Source: JAAYJM01 sp964498585
GTDB taxonomy: Bacteria > Bacteroidota > Ignavibacteria > Kapaibacteriales > UBA2268
NCBI GenBank assembly: GCA_964498585.1
Contig: CAZCHH010000010.1
Span: 3,177-67,176, forward strand
Direction: 5' to 3'
DNA: 64,000 bases
This document shows, piece by piece, positions 14,421 to 24,038 of this stretch. A model generated the notes under the pieces. That model ran no database searches and was not told the DNA's origin. It saw only the letters and a program-made list of their open reading frames with translations. Both the position numbers and the translations under genes were made by a program. The first letter of the stretch is position 1. Every line of letters begins with the position of its first letter.

Positions 14421-17201
14421 TTACAATCTATATTTATTCACAGTGAAGAAAAATGTACTACCTTCATTTTGTTTACTTTCAACCCAAATTTTCCCGCCGT
14501 TTCTTTCTACAAATTCCTTTGTTAATATCAATCCTAATCCAGAGCCATCTTCACTCTTAGTACCAGTTTTTTGTAATTTTTTTTCAATTTTGAATAAATA
14601 AGGAATAAATTCGTTGCTAATTCCAATTCCGGAATCTTTAACTGAAATAATGTATTTGTCTGGCTCTTCATTAGATAAATTGTAATTTATTGAAATAATA
14701 CTGCTTTCATAAGAAAACTTGATAGCATTTGAAATTAAATTTCTTATAATTGTTTCGAACATATTTGGGTCAGAGAATATGCATATTTCTGGTGAAATAT
14801 TTGTATCAATAGAGATTTTTTTATCTTTAGCTAACTGGTCAAAATATTGAAAAACATCATTAATAGCTTCTAAAAGATTTAATTTTTTGGGAGAATAAAT
14901 AATTTGGTCTTGTTGAATAAATGACCATTCAAGGAGATTTTCGAGTAGCTTGTATAATTTATCGGCAGATAAATAAATTGTTCTGGAAATTTCATTAAGT
15001 TCACTAAGAGTAATGTTGTTAATTTCTTCAGTTAAAAGTTTGGTTAGTTGCAGAAAACCAGTAATAGGGCTTCTCAAATCATGAGCAATAATACCGAAGA
15101 ATTTATTTTTTGCATTTAAACTATCTTTAAGTTTTTTTTCAGATTCGCTTAGCTCTTTATTTAATTTCATTATATTCTGAGAATTTTCTTCAAGAATACG
15201 CTTTGACTGAAACAGGTCTTCATAAAGTTTATTTTTTTCATCTTCATTATGCTTTCTTTCAGTTATATCTTCAGAGAAAACAATAACAGATTCAGGCAAT
15301 CCTTTTTCATTTAATAGAGGGACTTTAATTGTATGAGTAATTATTCTGGTTTTTTTATTAATTATATCAATATACTGTTCATCGATTTCAACTGGTTCAG
15401 TTTGGACAAATACTTCTAAATCTTTCTGCGTGAAGATATCTGCCTGCTCTTTTTTAAAGAAATCATAATCTGTTTTTCCTATAGCTTCACTTTTTGGTAT
15501 TCCAAACATCTTTTCAGCAGTTTTATTCCAAATTTTGAATACTCCGGTTTTTGCATCTTTAACCACAAGAGACACAGGTATATTTTCGATAATTCTTTCT
15601 AGGAATTGCTGGTAATGTCTTAATTCAAATTCAGTAGTTTTTTTCAAAGTAACATCAGAAAATACTGCTATATAACCACCAACAATATTTTTTGAGTCAT
15701 AAATAAGCGAACCACTGATTAATACCCAAATAAAACTACCATCTTTTTTCTTTAATCTTATTTCATAATTATCAGAAAGATTAAATAATCTGTTTTTATT
15801 TTTAATAAAATCAATCTCTTCCTGACTAAAGAGAATTTCATATCCATTTTTTTCAATTAATTCATTTAATGAATAACCAAGAATTTCAGCAGCCCGAGAA
15901 TTAGCAAACATTATTTTATAATCTAAATCAGTTTTAATAACACCGTCGTTCATAGTTTCAACGAGCAAACGATAATTCTTTTCACTTTCTTCTAATTTTA
16001 GTTTATCTGCTTTAATCTCAGTAATGTCTTTAATAGTTGCAACAACATAAATTCCATTATCAGTATTTCCAGTGAATATTGAAATATCGCCTAGAAATGC
16101 AGTCCCGTCTTTTCTTTTAAAAAATTGCTCGCCTCTTACTCCTTTTTTTATTTGATTATTTATTTGATTTTTGTAAAATAAACTTAAGATTGATTTTTGT
16201 GGTAAATTATTGAAATCAATTAAATCAGAAATGTTTTTATATAGTATTTCACCAGCTTTATATTTGAAAAGAGATTCAGCGGCATGGTTAAATAATAAAA
16301 TATCTCCTTCATTATTAGTTTGAATAATTGCGTCAATTGAAGACTCATAAATCAGTCTTATTTTTTCATCTCTTTCGCGAATTGAGTTAAGAAGTGAAAT
16401 TCGTTTACTAATGTCTCTGAAAAATACAATAACAGAAGGATGGCCAAAATAAATAATATTTTTTGCAGTTAATTCAATCCAAATTACATCGCCATTACTT
16501 CTAACGAATTTTTCTTCAATTAAAGTGGCAGAATCAGCTATTTTTTTTAACATCCGCTCTTTAACAAATTTTACAGAATCCTTATGAACAACATCAAGCA
16601 ATGATTTTCCAATTATAGATTCAGTATTATTCAGCCCAATAATATCAGATGCTAACTGATTTATATATAAAAGTTTATTTTTACTGTTAATAATGATTCC
16701 AAATGGAGCAAAGTCAGCTAAATTTTTATAATTTTCTTCACTTTCTTTTAAAAGTTTATTAATTATTTTTTTTTCGGTAATATCAACAAAAGAAGAAAAA
16801 TTATATGCTTCATTATTTAATTTCTTATGGAACAGATATACAGATATATATTTAGTGTTGTTTTTTGAATCCTTAAATTCAATTTCAACATCTTTTACCT
16901 GATTTGTTTTTCTGTAGCTATTTGCTATCTTTAAACTTGATTCTTTTGATATAATTGAATCAGAAGTAGTATTGCCAATTATTTGTTTATCCTTTGATTC
17001 AGTTACTTGTAGAAATGCGTCATTAACATCAACAACTTCACCATTTTTAGCATTAATAATAATAAACGGCAAAGGAGTATGATGGAAAAAAGCTTCGTAT
17101 TTTTGCAGTGCTTCTACTTTATTTTCTAAATCAGTTATTCTTTTATATAAATCTTTTGGATAATCATTTTCTTGATTCGAGTTTCCGTCTAACTCATTCA
17201 T
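14421..17201 (-). CDS. Multi-PAS sensor histidine kinase
   Basis: A 926-residue cytoplasmic kinase with no signal peptide or transmembrane helix. A short coiled coil (about 20-35) precedes five PAS domains at about 35-145, 155-270, 280-395, 400-525 and 535-655, most with a PAC tail (for example VVATIKDITE, AVFSDVTLK, VFSEDITERK). A coiled coil leads to HisKA with the phospho-acceptor in FGIIAHDLRSPI (His about 705), then HATPase_c with NLISNAIKFS (N box), DSGIGIS (G1) and GSGLGL (G2). Serial PAS domains imply sensing of small cytosolic ligands or redox state. No response regulator gene is adjacent, so its partner is elsewhere. It lies upstream of aldH on the same strand, with a 213-bp gap in which nothing else is seen. 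Confidence 0.93.
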   Translation of the reverse strand: MNELDGNSNQENDYPKDLYKRITDLENKVEALQKYEAFFHHTPLPFIIINAKNGEVVDVNDAFLQVTESKDKQIIGNTTSDSIISKESSLKIANSYRKTNQVKDVEIEFKDSKNNTKYISVYLFHKKLNNEAYNFSSFVDITEKKIINKLLKESEENYKNLADFAPFGIIINSKNKLLYINQLASDIIGLNNTESIIGKSLLDVVHKDSVKFVKERMLKKIADSATLIEEKFVRSNGDVIWIELTAKNIIYFGHPSVIVFFRDISKRISLLNSIRERDEKIRLIYESSIDAIIQTNNEGDILLFNHAAESLFKYKAGEILYKNISDLIDFNNLPQKSILSLFYKNQINNQIKKGVRGEQFFKRKDGTAFLGDISIFTGNTDNGIYVVATIKDITEIKADKLKLEESEKNYRLLVETMNDGVIKTDLDYKIMFANSRAAEILGYSLNELIEKNGYEILFSQEEIDFIKNKNRLFNLSDNYEIRLKKKDGSFIWVLISGSLIYDSKNIVGGYIAVFSDVTLKKTTEFELRHYQQFLERIIENIPVSLVVKDAKTGVFKIWNKTAEKMFGIPKSEAIGKTDYDFFKKEQADIFTQKDLEVFVQTEPVEIDEQYIDIINKKTRIITHTIKVPLLNEKGLPESVIVFSEDITERKHNEDEKNKLYEDLFQSKRILEENSQNIMKLNKELSESEKKLKDSLNAKNKFFGIIAHDLRSPITGFLQLTKLLTEEINNITLSELNEISRTIYLSADKLYKLLENLLEWSFIQQDQIIYSPKKLNLLEAINDVFQYFDQLAKDKKISIDTNISPEICIFSDPNMFETIIRNLISNAIKFSYESSIISINYNLSNEEPDKYIISVKDSGIGISNEFIPYLFKIEKKLQKTGTKSEDGSGLGLILTKEFVERNGGKIWVESKQNEGSTFFFTVNKYRL

Positions 17202-17365
17202 ATCAACTCAATCTAAATGTTTTAATAAACAATATTTTTTATAATTAAATATAAATAAATAAATTATAATTAAATTTTGAAAAAAGCAAATAATAATTAA
17301 AAAAAATACCTGTTGAACTTAAACAACAGGTATTTTTCTTTTGGAGTGTTTTATGTAAAAAGTTG

Positions 17366-17440
17366 CGGGGCCGACGAGGCTCGAACTCGCGGCCTCCAGT
17401 GTGACAGACTGGCGCTCTAACCAAACTGAGCTACGACCCC
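17366..17440 (-). tRNA. tRNA-Asp (GTC)
   Basis: The minus strand folds as a cloverleaf: acceptor GGGGTCG with CGGCCCC, D arm GCTC...GAGC, anticodon stem CCAGT/ACTGG around the loop CTGTCAC (anticodon GTC), and T arm GTTCGAGCC. The discriminator base is G, as usual for Asp. CCA is not encoded. Confidence 0.95.
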
Positions 17441-17455
17441 TTTTTAAAGAACAAG

Positions 17456-17528
<73 letters not shown>

Positions 17529-17660
17529 TTGAGCATATCAAGAATACAAAATTAAGTAATTTTTCCTTAACTACAAAATCTTTTTTTATTTTTTATAACC
17601 AATAAGTTTTTTTTTTAAGTTTGTAATAAGATGAGTTTGTAGTTTTTTTTTTACAAATTA

Positions 17661-19304
17661 ATGAATTCAGGTTATATTTTATTTTTTAGCATCGCTTGGT
17701 TAATTTTTGCATATTTTTGGTATGGAAATAGAATAAAAAATAAAGTTATTAACACAGACGATTCCTTTATTACTCCTTCCAATGAAATAAATGATGGGAA
17801 AGACTATGTCCCAACAAAAAAATCTATTTTGTTCGGTCATCATTTTTCTTCAATAGCCGGTGCTGGACCAATAGTTGGTCCCATTCTTGCTTTTGCTCTC
17901 TTCGGCTGGCTTCCAGCGTTAATCTGGATTGTGCTTGGCTCTGTTTTTATTGGAGCAGTTCATGATTATGCTGCTTTAATGATTTCTCTGAAAAACAAGG
18001 GAAAATCTATTGTTGAAATAAGTACACACGTTATTTCAAAAAAAGCAGGTATGATTTTTACTATATTTGTTTGGTTTACTTTAATGCTTGTTGAGGCAGT
18101 TTTCGCTGATTTAACTGCTCGCACTCTTATTAATATGCCAGATATTGCTGTTCCGACTATTGGATTAATAGTAGTTGCTACTCTTTTTGGAATTTTATGT
18201 ATAAGACCAAACAGAAATGTGTTAATATCTACAATTATAGCACTTATAGCAATAACAGGATTAATTATTTCAGGCGAGTATTTTCCTATATATTTAGATT
18301 ACCAGGTTTGGTTATTCATAATAATCTTATATAGTTGGTTAGCATCAATATTGCCAGTATGGATTCTGCTCCAGCCACGAGATTATTTGTCTATGTATAT
18401 TCTTTTGTTTGGTTTAGCTATCGGGATTGCCGGTGTTTTGATTTTCCAGCCAACAATTAATGCACCTGCCTTTGTCTCGTTTGATAGTAAAAGTGGTCCG
18501 CTCTTTCCAATGCTCTTTATAACTATTGCCTGTGGTGCTGTTTCAGGTTTCCACTCTTTAGTAGCGAGCGGTACTTCATCAAAGCAATTAAATAAAACAG
18601 GAGACGGCAAATTAATCAGCTATGGAACAATGCTTACCGAAGCAATTCTAGCCGTTTTGGTTTTATGTATGGTTTCGAGCGTTTTAATTTGGAATAAAGA
18701 AAGTGCTACCACTTGGAACGGATTTTTTGGTCTTTTAGAAAAAAGTTCTAATATTGTATTCGGTCACGCAATTGGGCTTACAATTGAAAAGTTCGGTATT
18801 CCATTTTATCTTGGGCTTTCTTTTGGTATTTTAATGATTAATGCCTTCATACTTACTTCGCTTGATACATCTGCGCGGTTGGGAAGATATATTGTTCAGG
18901 AAACCTTCGGTGATAAATTCGGTGGCTTTTTCAAAAACAAACATACTGCAACTTTGGTTGGTTTGATTTTTGCATATATCATTGCTGCTACTGGTAGCTA
19001 CAATGTTATTTGGGCAATTTTTGGCACAAGCAACCAGCTAATTGCTGCTATTGCTTTGTTTATTGTTACTATTTACTTCGTTGGTTTTAAAGCTCCGAAA
19101 TGGTACACGGTATTTCCTGCAATTTTTATGCTGCTTGTTACTGAAATCGCTTTTATTTATCAGATTTTTTATATTTATATTCCAAAACAGAACTGGATTC
19201 TTGCTGTAAGTGCTGCTTTTCTGTTTATTCTTGGACTTGTTATTGGAATTGAATGTATTCAAAAAATATTTTTTATTAAAAAAGAAAAAGCTAAAACTGT
19301 ATGA
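17661..19304 (+). CDS. cstA: Carbon starvation protein CstA family transporter
   Basis: A 547-residue membrane protein with about 14-16 hydrophobic helices, of the CstA family (peptide and pyruvate uptake in enterobacteria). The family signature FGHHFSSIAGAGPIVGP lies near residues 53-69, followed by GAVHDYAALMIS. It is the shorter form common outside enterobacteria, lacking the long C-terminal extension of E. coli CstA. Its stop overlaps the rfbD start (ATGA), so the two are co-translated although their functions are unrelated. The substrate in this organism is not known. Confidence 0.93.
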   Translation: MNSGYILFFSIAWLIFAYFWYGNRIKNKVINTDDSFITPSNEINDGKDYVPTKKSILFGHHFSSIAGAGPIVGPILAFALFGWLPALIWIVLGSVFIGAVHDYAALMISLKNKGKSIVEISTHVISKKAGMIFTIFVWFTLMLVEAVFADLTARTLINMPDIAVPTIGLIVVATLFGILCIRPNRNVLISTIIALIAITGLIISGEYFPIYLDYQVWLFIIILYSWLASILPVWILLQPRDYLSMYILLFGLAIGIAGVLIFQPTINAPAFVSFDSKSGPLFPMLFITIACGAVSGFHSLVASGTSSKQLNKTGDGKLISYGTMLTEAILAVLVLCMVSSVLIWNKESATTWNGFFGLLEKSSNIVFGHAIGLTIEKFGIPFYLGLSFGILMINAFILTSLDTSARLGRYIVQETFGDKFGGFFKNKHTATLVGLIFAYIIAATGSYNVIWAIFGTSNQLIAAIALFIVTIYFVGFKAPKWYTVFPAIFMLLVTEIAFIYQIFYIYIPKQNWILAVSAAFLFILGLVIGIECIQKIFFIKKEKAKTV

Positions 19305-20164
19305 TTTGGTTAGTTGGAAATAAAGGAATGTTAGGCATTGAAATGCAAAATGCCTTGCAACAAAAGAATTTAAGTTTCATTGCAACAGATGTTGAAGTTG
19401 ATATCTCAAGTATTGACAGATTGAGAGAGTTTTTGGGCGAAAGAGAAATTGATTGGATTATAAACTGTTCTGCCTATACAAATGTTGAAAAGGCAGAAGA
19501 AGAAATTGATTTAGCTTTTAAAATAAATGCTGATGGTCCAAGAAATTTAGCAATTATTGCTAAGGAAAAAAATGCTAAACTCATTCATATTTCAACTGAT
19601 TACGTATTCGATGGTGAAAAGCAATCGCTTTACTTTGAAGAAGACGAGCCAGACCCACAAAATATTTATGGCTTAACGAAACTGAAAGGCGAGCATTTAA
19701 TTCAGGAAATTTTTAAGGAATATTTCATTATTCGTATTTCATGGCTAATCGGTTATTATAAGAGTAATTTCCTTTATGCAATTTTAAAACAATTTGAGAA
19801 TAAAGATACTCTAAATGTTGTCAGCGACCAGTTCGGTAGCCCAACCTTTGCTGCTGATTTAGCTGAATTTATTTTATTTATTATTGAGCAAAACTCTGAA
19901 CAGTATGGCGTTTTCCACTTTTCCTGTGAAGACAAAATTTCCTGGTTCGACTTTGCTGAAAAAATCTATAATTATGCAAAACAATATGAGATAACCCAAA
20001 AAAATATTCAGATTTTGCCAGTGCCAAGTTCAGAATATCCAGCAAAAGTTAAAAGACCTTATAATTCTTATTTATCAAAAGAAAAGGTTAAAACAACTTT
20101 TGGAATTAAAGTTCCATTCTGGAAAGATTCACTTGAACTTTTTATGCAGGAATTAAAAAAATAA
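19301..20164 (+). CDS. rfbD: dTDP-4-dehydrorhamnose reductase
   Basis: A 287-residue short-chain dehydrogenase of the RmlD type. It opens with MIWLVGNKGMLG, a shortened GxxGxxG nucleotide site, and contains the INCSAYTNVEKAEE segment (near 54-67), STDYVFDG (near 100) and the catalytic YxxxK in NIYGLTKLKGE (near 127). It catalyses the last step of dTDP-L-rhamnose synthesis, used for surface polysaccharides. The first enzyme of the pathway, RfbA, is encoded about 4 kb away on the other strand; rfbB and rfbC are not in the window. The start overlaps cstA by 4 bp. Confidence 0.93.
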   Translation: MIWLVGNKGMLGIEMQNALQQKNLSFIATDVEVDISSIDRLREFLGEREIDWIINCSAYTNVEKAEEEIDLAFKINADGPRNLAIIAKEKNAKLIHISTDYVFDGEKQSLYFEEDEPDPQNIYGLTKLKGEHLIQEIFKEYFIIRISWLIGYYKSNFLYAILKQFENKDTLNVVSDQFGSPTFAADLAEFILFIIEQNSEQYGVFHFSCEDKISWFDFAEKIYNYAKQYEITQKNIQILPVPSSEYPAKVKRPYNSYLSKEKVKTTFGIKVPFWKDSLELFMQELKK

Positions 20165-20267
20165 TATAACTGAACTAAAATGACTATGATAGTATTAGGA
20201 TAATCTGTCTTTTCGAACCTTACGAAAAAGGAAGACTTTTATTTAAACGGAGATGACATAAATTTGC

Positions 20268-20636
20268 ACAGTCATTCTGAACGGAGTGAAGAATCCAGAA
20301 AATTTTTTTAAACTCTAACTCTCCCAAATTTACGTAATTTTATATTTTTTTTAATAAATATAGACCAGTAGAAGTTTATCTTGAATTTCATCTCAAATTA
20401 TCTATTACGTATTTATCATTTAAGCATTTTGTGCTCTTTATTGGATATTACCTCCCAAATAAATTTGGGAGTTAATCTAAGAATTAGACTATCACCATAA
20501 TTTATTATGGTGATTTACTAGCAGTAAGAAAAATGTATGCGTTTTCTTACTAATTAAATCCTTCTATTACGTAAATTTGGGAGAGTTAGAGTTTAAATAC
20601 TAATCTCTGGATTCTTCGCTGCGCTTCAGAATGACC
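20268..20636. repeat. Composite fold-back element (~370 bp)
   Basis: A perfect 30-nt inverted repeat (20309-20338 against 20566-20595; core CTCCCAAATTTACGTAAT) sits inside a second inverted pair made of GAACGGAGTGAAGAATCCAG-type sequence and its complement. The interior has two smaller palindromes (CTCCCAAATAAATTTGGGAG, and AGTAAGAAAA with its complement). There is no coding frame. A diverged partial copy lies at 27372-27490. The layout suggests a non-autonomous mobile element built from several palindromes. Confidence 0.7.
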
Positions 20637-20739
20637 GACAAACGTAAAGATGTCATTGGCAGCCTCACGAAAAAGGAAGACTTTTATTGAAATAGTAATG
20701 ACATAATTAATAAGGACTTATGAAAATAGAATTCCAAAA

Positions 20740-21105
20740 TCCTTCCTACCCCACTTTTTCAAAGGGAGGAATTATTAAGAAAATTCTTCTCCCCCCTTTG
20801 AAAACTAACGATAATACACAAATATTAGTTCTTAATAATAAGGGAGTAAAAATGGTATAGTGTCTAAAAAATATATTCAGTAGGAATTATATATTTGTAA
20901 CAGGAATAATCCTTGACTGTGCTTATCCCGTAGGGATTATATATAAAAAAGCTATTAAATATTTAATTCCTACGGAATAAAAAAACTCGAAAAGGAAGCA
21001 TTGTTACAAATATCAAATCCCTAACGGGATAAGTAGAATAGCAGCACATTTTAAAGATGTGTATAATCGTTAGCTTTGAAAAAGAGGGGGTAGGGGAGAT
21101 TTCTT
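20740..21105. repeat. Nested palindromes with REP/BIME-like core
   Basis: Outer arms with CCTACCCC...TTTCAAAG (near 20745) and its complement (near 21070-21095) share a GCTAACGAT...ACACA segment, so the region folds back on itself. The core at about 20880-21025 has three copies of a small hairpin (ATCCCGTAGGGAT-like) with TTGTAACA next to them, in opposite orientations. The same hairpin family is at 47378-47527. Copies of the CCCTTT...AAAGGG part are at 59876-59945. Confidence 0.7.
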
Positions 21106-21140
21106 AGTGTTGTTCTGTATTTTATATGTTTTGTAAAAAA

Positions 21141-21288
21141 GATGTCATTGGTAAGCGTTGTGAGGAATCTCATGTGTCATTGCTACCACGAAGTTTGAGA
21201 TTCTTCACAACGCTTCAGAATGACACATTTAGTTATATCATCTCCATTTAAATAAAGTACTTGCTTTATATGGGGGTTCAGAATGACA
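21141..21288. repeat. GTCATT-bounded palindromic repeats
   Basis: Two units face each other: GAATCTC next to GTCATTGCTACCACG and its partner with AGATTCTTCACAACGCTTCAGAATGAC. They are followed by a GTTATATCATCTCC...GTTCAGAATGAC unit also present at 27290-27347 and, inverted, at 7032. Together with the two elements before it this fills the 1,152-bp gap between rfbD and znuB, in which no gene is seen. Confidence 0.75.
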
Positions 21289-21316
21289 ACTCTTATAACT
21301 CCAGATTAGTAATTTT

Positions 21317-22114
21317 CTACTTTTTCCTAAAAAATAAACCAATAATAAAAAATAATGCTTGAATTAATATAATTACAGCACCAGTCGGCAAATCCAACTG
21401 AATCGATGCTATTAATCCAACAAAAGAACTTACTATACCAATTATTATTGAATAAACAGTCATTTGGAAAAATGTAGAAGAAATAAGGCGTGATGTAGCA
21501 GCCGGTATAACGAGAAATGCTGTCAGTAATACAATTCCAACTATTTTAATTGAAATTACAATAGTAACTGCAATTAAAACAGAAAGTAAGTATTCATCTT
21601 TAACTACTGCAATTTTATCTGATTGAGCTAATTCTACATCGAAAGTGGCATAAGCCCATTTTTTCCATTGAGAAAAGAAAGTAGCGATTGAAAGCAATGC
21701 AAGAACAGAACTGAATATTAAGTCAATTTTTTGAACAGAAAGAATTGAACCAAAAAGATAAGTAAAAGCGTCATTGGTATATCCTTTTTTAAGCGATAAA
21801 AATATGATGCCGAGAGCCACAGCAACAGAGAATAAAATTCCAACTGAAGTATCTCCGCTTAACTTTGATTTTTCCTTGAGATAAACAATTAAGATTGAAA
21901 TAATTATAGTAAAAGGGAGAGCAACCCAAAGAGGTTCAGTTTCAAGCAGCAAACCGAGAGCGGCTCCACCAAAAGCAGAATGAGCAAGGCCACTACCAAG
22001 AAAACTTAATTTCCTTTGGACAATAAAAACACCATAATAACTAGTTACAAATCCTATTAGAACTCCAGCTATTGCGGCTCTTTGTATGAAAGGCAAACTA
22101 AAAATCTCAATCAT
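21317..22114 (-). CDS. znuB: Zinc/manganese ABC transporter permease
   Basis: A 265-residue permease of the ABC-3 family with about eight transmembrane helices. It carries the family's FVTSYYGVFIVQRKLSFLGSGLAHSAFGG region near residues 22-50 (the cytoplasmic loop that contacts the ATPase) and a GILFSVAVALGI segment near 92. It is the membrane channel of a ZnuABC-type importer. It overlaps the ATPase gene by 8 bp, and the order is substrate-binding protein, ATPase, permease. Metal specificity (Zn against Mn) is inferred from the binding protein. Confidence 0.9.
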   Translation of the reverse strand: MIEIFSLPFIQRAAIAGVLIGFVTSYYGVFIVQRKLSFLGSGLAHSAFGGAALGLLLETEPLWVALPFTIIISILIVYLKEKSKLSGDTSVGILFSVAVALGIIFLSLKKGYTNDAFTYLFGSILSVQKIDLIFSSVLALLSIATFFSQWKKWAYATFDVELAQSDKIAVVKDEYLLSVLIAVTIVISIKIVGIVLLTAFLVIPAATSRLISSTFFQMTVYSIIIGIVSSFVGLIASIQLDLPTGAVIILIQALFFIIGLFFRKK

Positions 22115-22865
22115 TTTGTTTAACTCCGAAAATCATTTCATGTTCGTGTCCGATATGTCCAAAAGCCCGCCGTAGTGTCTTTTCTTCGAAAGCAATTTTT
22201 GGGGGTGCAAAGCAAATTTGGGAACAATTGAGCATTAAAACAAAATCAGCATGATGAAAAGCTGCTTCCCAGTCGTGAGTAACCATAATTATTGTTGCAT
22301 TATATTCAATTTTATAATTATCAATTAATCTGTTCAAATCCTTTTCGCTTGCAAAATCAATCCCGGTTGCCGGTTCATCTAATAACAATAATTTTGGATG
22401 CCTTGCTATACTACGGGCAAGATAAATTCTTTGTAGCTCGCCACCTGAAAGTTTGCTTAGCGGCCGCTCTGAAAGATGGGAAGCACCAACTTTTTCCAAT
22501 GCCAGCATTGATTTTTCCTTTAATTCCTTATTAATTTTCTGAGGCCAGAAACCGAGTATGCCTGTTGCGACCAATTCAATTGGTAAAGCTGGAAAGCTTC
22601 TGTCTAATGTTTTTATTTGAGGAACGTAGCCAATATCTGTTCTTTTAATTGATTTTGGCTCTTTTCCAAAAATACTAATTTTTCCTGAATCCACTTGAAT
22701 CAGCCCAAGAATCACTTTTAGCAAAGTTGATTTTCCACCACCATTAGGTCCGACAACGGTTGTAAAACTACCTTCTTCGATATGAAAATTAACTCCACAC
22801 AGCGCATTGTGCGAACCAAATCTTAAGTTTACATTTTCAACATTTATTGCAGTATTTTTCATCAA
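22107..22865 (-). CDS. znuC: Zinc/manganese ABC transporter ATP-binding protein
   Basis: A 252-residue ABC ATPase: Walker A GPNGGGKST (near 39-47), Q-loop GYVPQ, signature LSGGELQR (near 138), Walker B LLLLDEPATGID and switch histidine in VTHD. It powers the ZnuB permease. It overlaps both neighbours by a few bases (4 bp with znuA, 8 bp with znuB), the mark of a tightly coupled operon. The C-terminus has a His-containing stretch (AFGHIGHEHEM) that could bind metal. Confidence 0.92.
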   Translation of the reverse strand: MMKNTAINVENVNLRFGSHNALCGVNFHIEEGSFTTVVGPNGGGKSTLLKVILGLIQVDSGKISIFGKEPKSIKRTDIGYVPQIKTLDRSFPALPIELVATGILGFWPQKINKELKEKSMLALEKVGASHLSERPLSKLSGGELQRIYLARSIARHPKLLLLDEPATGIDFASEKDLNRLIDNYKIEYNATIIMVTHDWEAAFHHADFVLMLNCSQICFAPPKIAFEEKTLRRAFGHIGHEHEMIFGVKQND

Positions 22866-23758
22866 TTTTCAAGTGCTTGTTTTAAAGTACGTGCATTATA
22901 AAGGATTAAGTCCCGATAAGAATTTCTTCCATCAATCCCTCCATTTGGGTCAAGAATAAAAATATTCAAATCAGCAGCTTCTGAAATGACTTTAGCAGGT
23001 TTGTCGGGAAGCTGCGGCTCAGAAAAGATTGCTTTTGTTCCGGACGACTTTATTTTTTCAATTAAATCTGCAAGATAACGCGGGCTTGCTTCTTTACCAG
23101 GTGAAAGCTCAATTGCTCCGGCATAATTCAGATTATACCTTTTCAGCATATACCTAAAAGAAGGATGAAAAAGAAATATATTCTCTCCAATCACATTTTT
23201 AAGCATTAGTTCTACTTGAATATGTAACGAATCAAGTTGCTTTTCAAAGTTTGCTGCATTCTCCTTGTACGTTTTGCTATTATTGGGGTCTAAAGCACAA
23301 ATTGTATCAACTAATTTTGTAAGCATAGCTTTTACTGTAAGCGGGTCAGTCCAAAAGTGTGGGTCAATATCTCCGGAATGATGTTCACATTCTTTGCTAT
23401 GGATATGTCCTGAGATATGCTCTTCGTCATAATATAAAATGTTTTCTTCAGGTAATAAATCAATTAATCTGATAAAAGATTTTGCAGGTAATTTTTCTGC
23501 CCATTCATCAAGCAGGGGAGATACATAAAAAAGACAGTTTGCAGCTTGTACTCTGCTAATATCAGTAGGTTTGGGTGAATATGTATGAGGCGACGCGCCT
23601 TGTGGAACAATGTTGATTACTTTCCCTTGAGTTCCAACAATGTTTTCTAATATATATTGAGTAGGGAAATTGGTCGTTACAAATATCGGATTGCTTTGTT
23701 CCTTGTTACAGCTTGTTATAAGCAGAAGAATTATAGTAATTATTCCTATTTTTTTCAT
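22862..23758 (-). CDS. znuA: Zinc ABC transporter substrate-binding lipoprotein
   Basis: A 298-residue cluster A-I metal-binding protein. The signal ends in the lipobox ITSC (Cys17), so it is a lipoprotein. Metal-ligand positions of ZnuA are visible: ASPHTYSP (near 55), a His/Cys/Glu-rich loop EEHISGHIHSKECEHHSG (near 112-129) that marks zinc proteins, DPHFWTDP (near 131), and LFHPSFRYM (near 196). It captures zinc in the periplasm and hands it to ZnuBC. No Zur box was recognised upstream. It is the first gene of the operon. Confidence 0.92.
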   Translation of the reverse strand: MKKIGIITIILLLITSCNKEQSNPIFVTTNFPTQYILENIVGTQGKVINIVPQGASPHTYSPKPTDISRVQAANCLFYVSPLLDEWAEKLPAKSFIRLIDLLPEENILYYDEEHISGHIHSKECEHHSGDIDPHFWTDPLTVKAMLTKLVDTICALDPNNSKTYKENAANFEKQLDSLHIQVELMLKNVIGENIFLFHPSFRYMLKRYNLNYAGAIELSPGKEASPRYLADLIEKIKSSGTKAIFSEPQLPDKPAKVISEAADLNIFILDPNGGIDGRNSYRDLILYNARTLKQALEN

Positions 23759-23840
23759 CTTATTTCATTCCTTTTAAATAAAATCCAACAAAACTATTAA
23801 CAAAAAATCAAAATTCAAAAAGCAATAAAATAAAATGAAT

Positions 23841-23905
23841 AAAGAAGCATAGTTGCGGCATAATAAATTATTTTTGTATAAACAAGCTGCAACTACGCTG
23901 CTTTC
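23841..23905. repeat. Imperfect palindrome upstream of znuA
   Basis: A 19-nt arm at 23841-23859 (containing GCATAGTTGCGGC) pairs with 23887-23905 with three mismatches, around a 27-nt loop. It lies about 85 bp upstream of the znuA start in the 280-bp gap to rfbA. It may be a leader structure or one more dispersed repeat; related AACATAGTTGC sequence occurs near 63086. Confidence 0.45.
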
Positions 23906-24038
23906 TATCATAATATCATTATCTTTACAAACAGTGTACAGCTATGCTGTTTATGTTTATCGTCAAAAAAATAATTACAATTAACAATTGTAGAGCATAC
24001 ATTATTGTTTGTTCTTATTTGTGAATAAATATTGGGAC

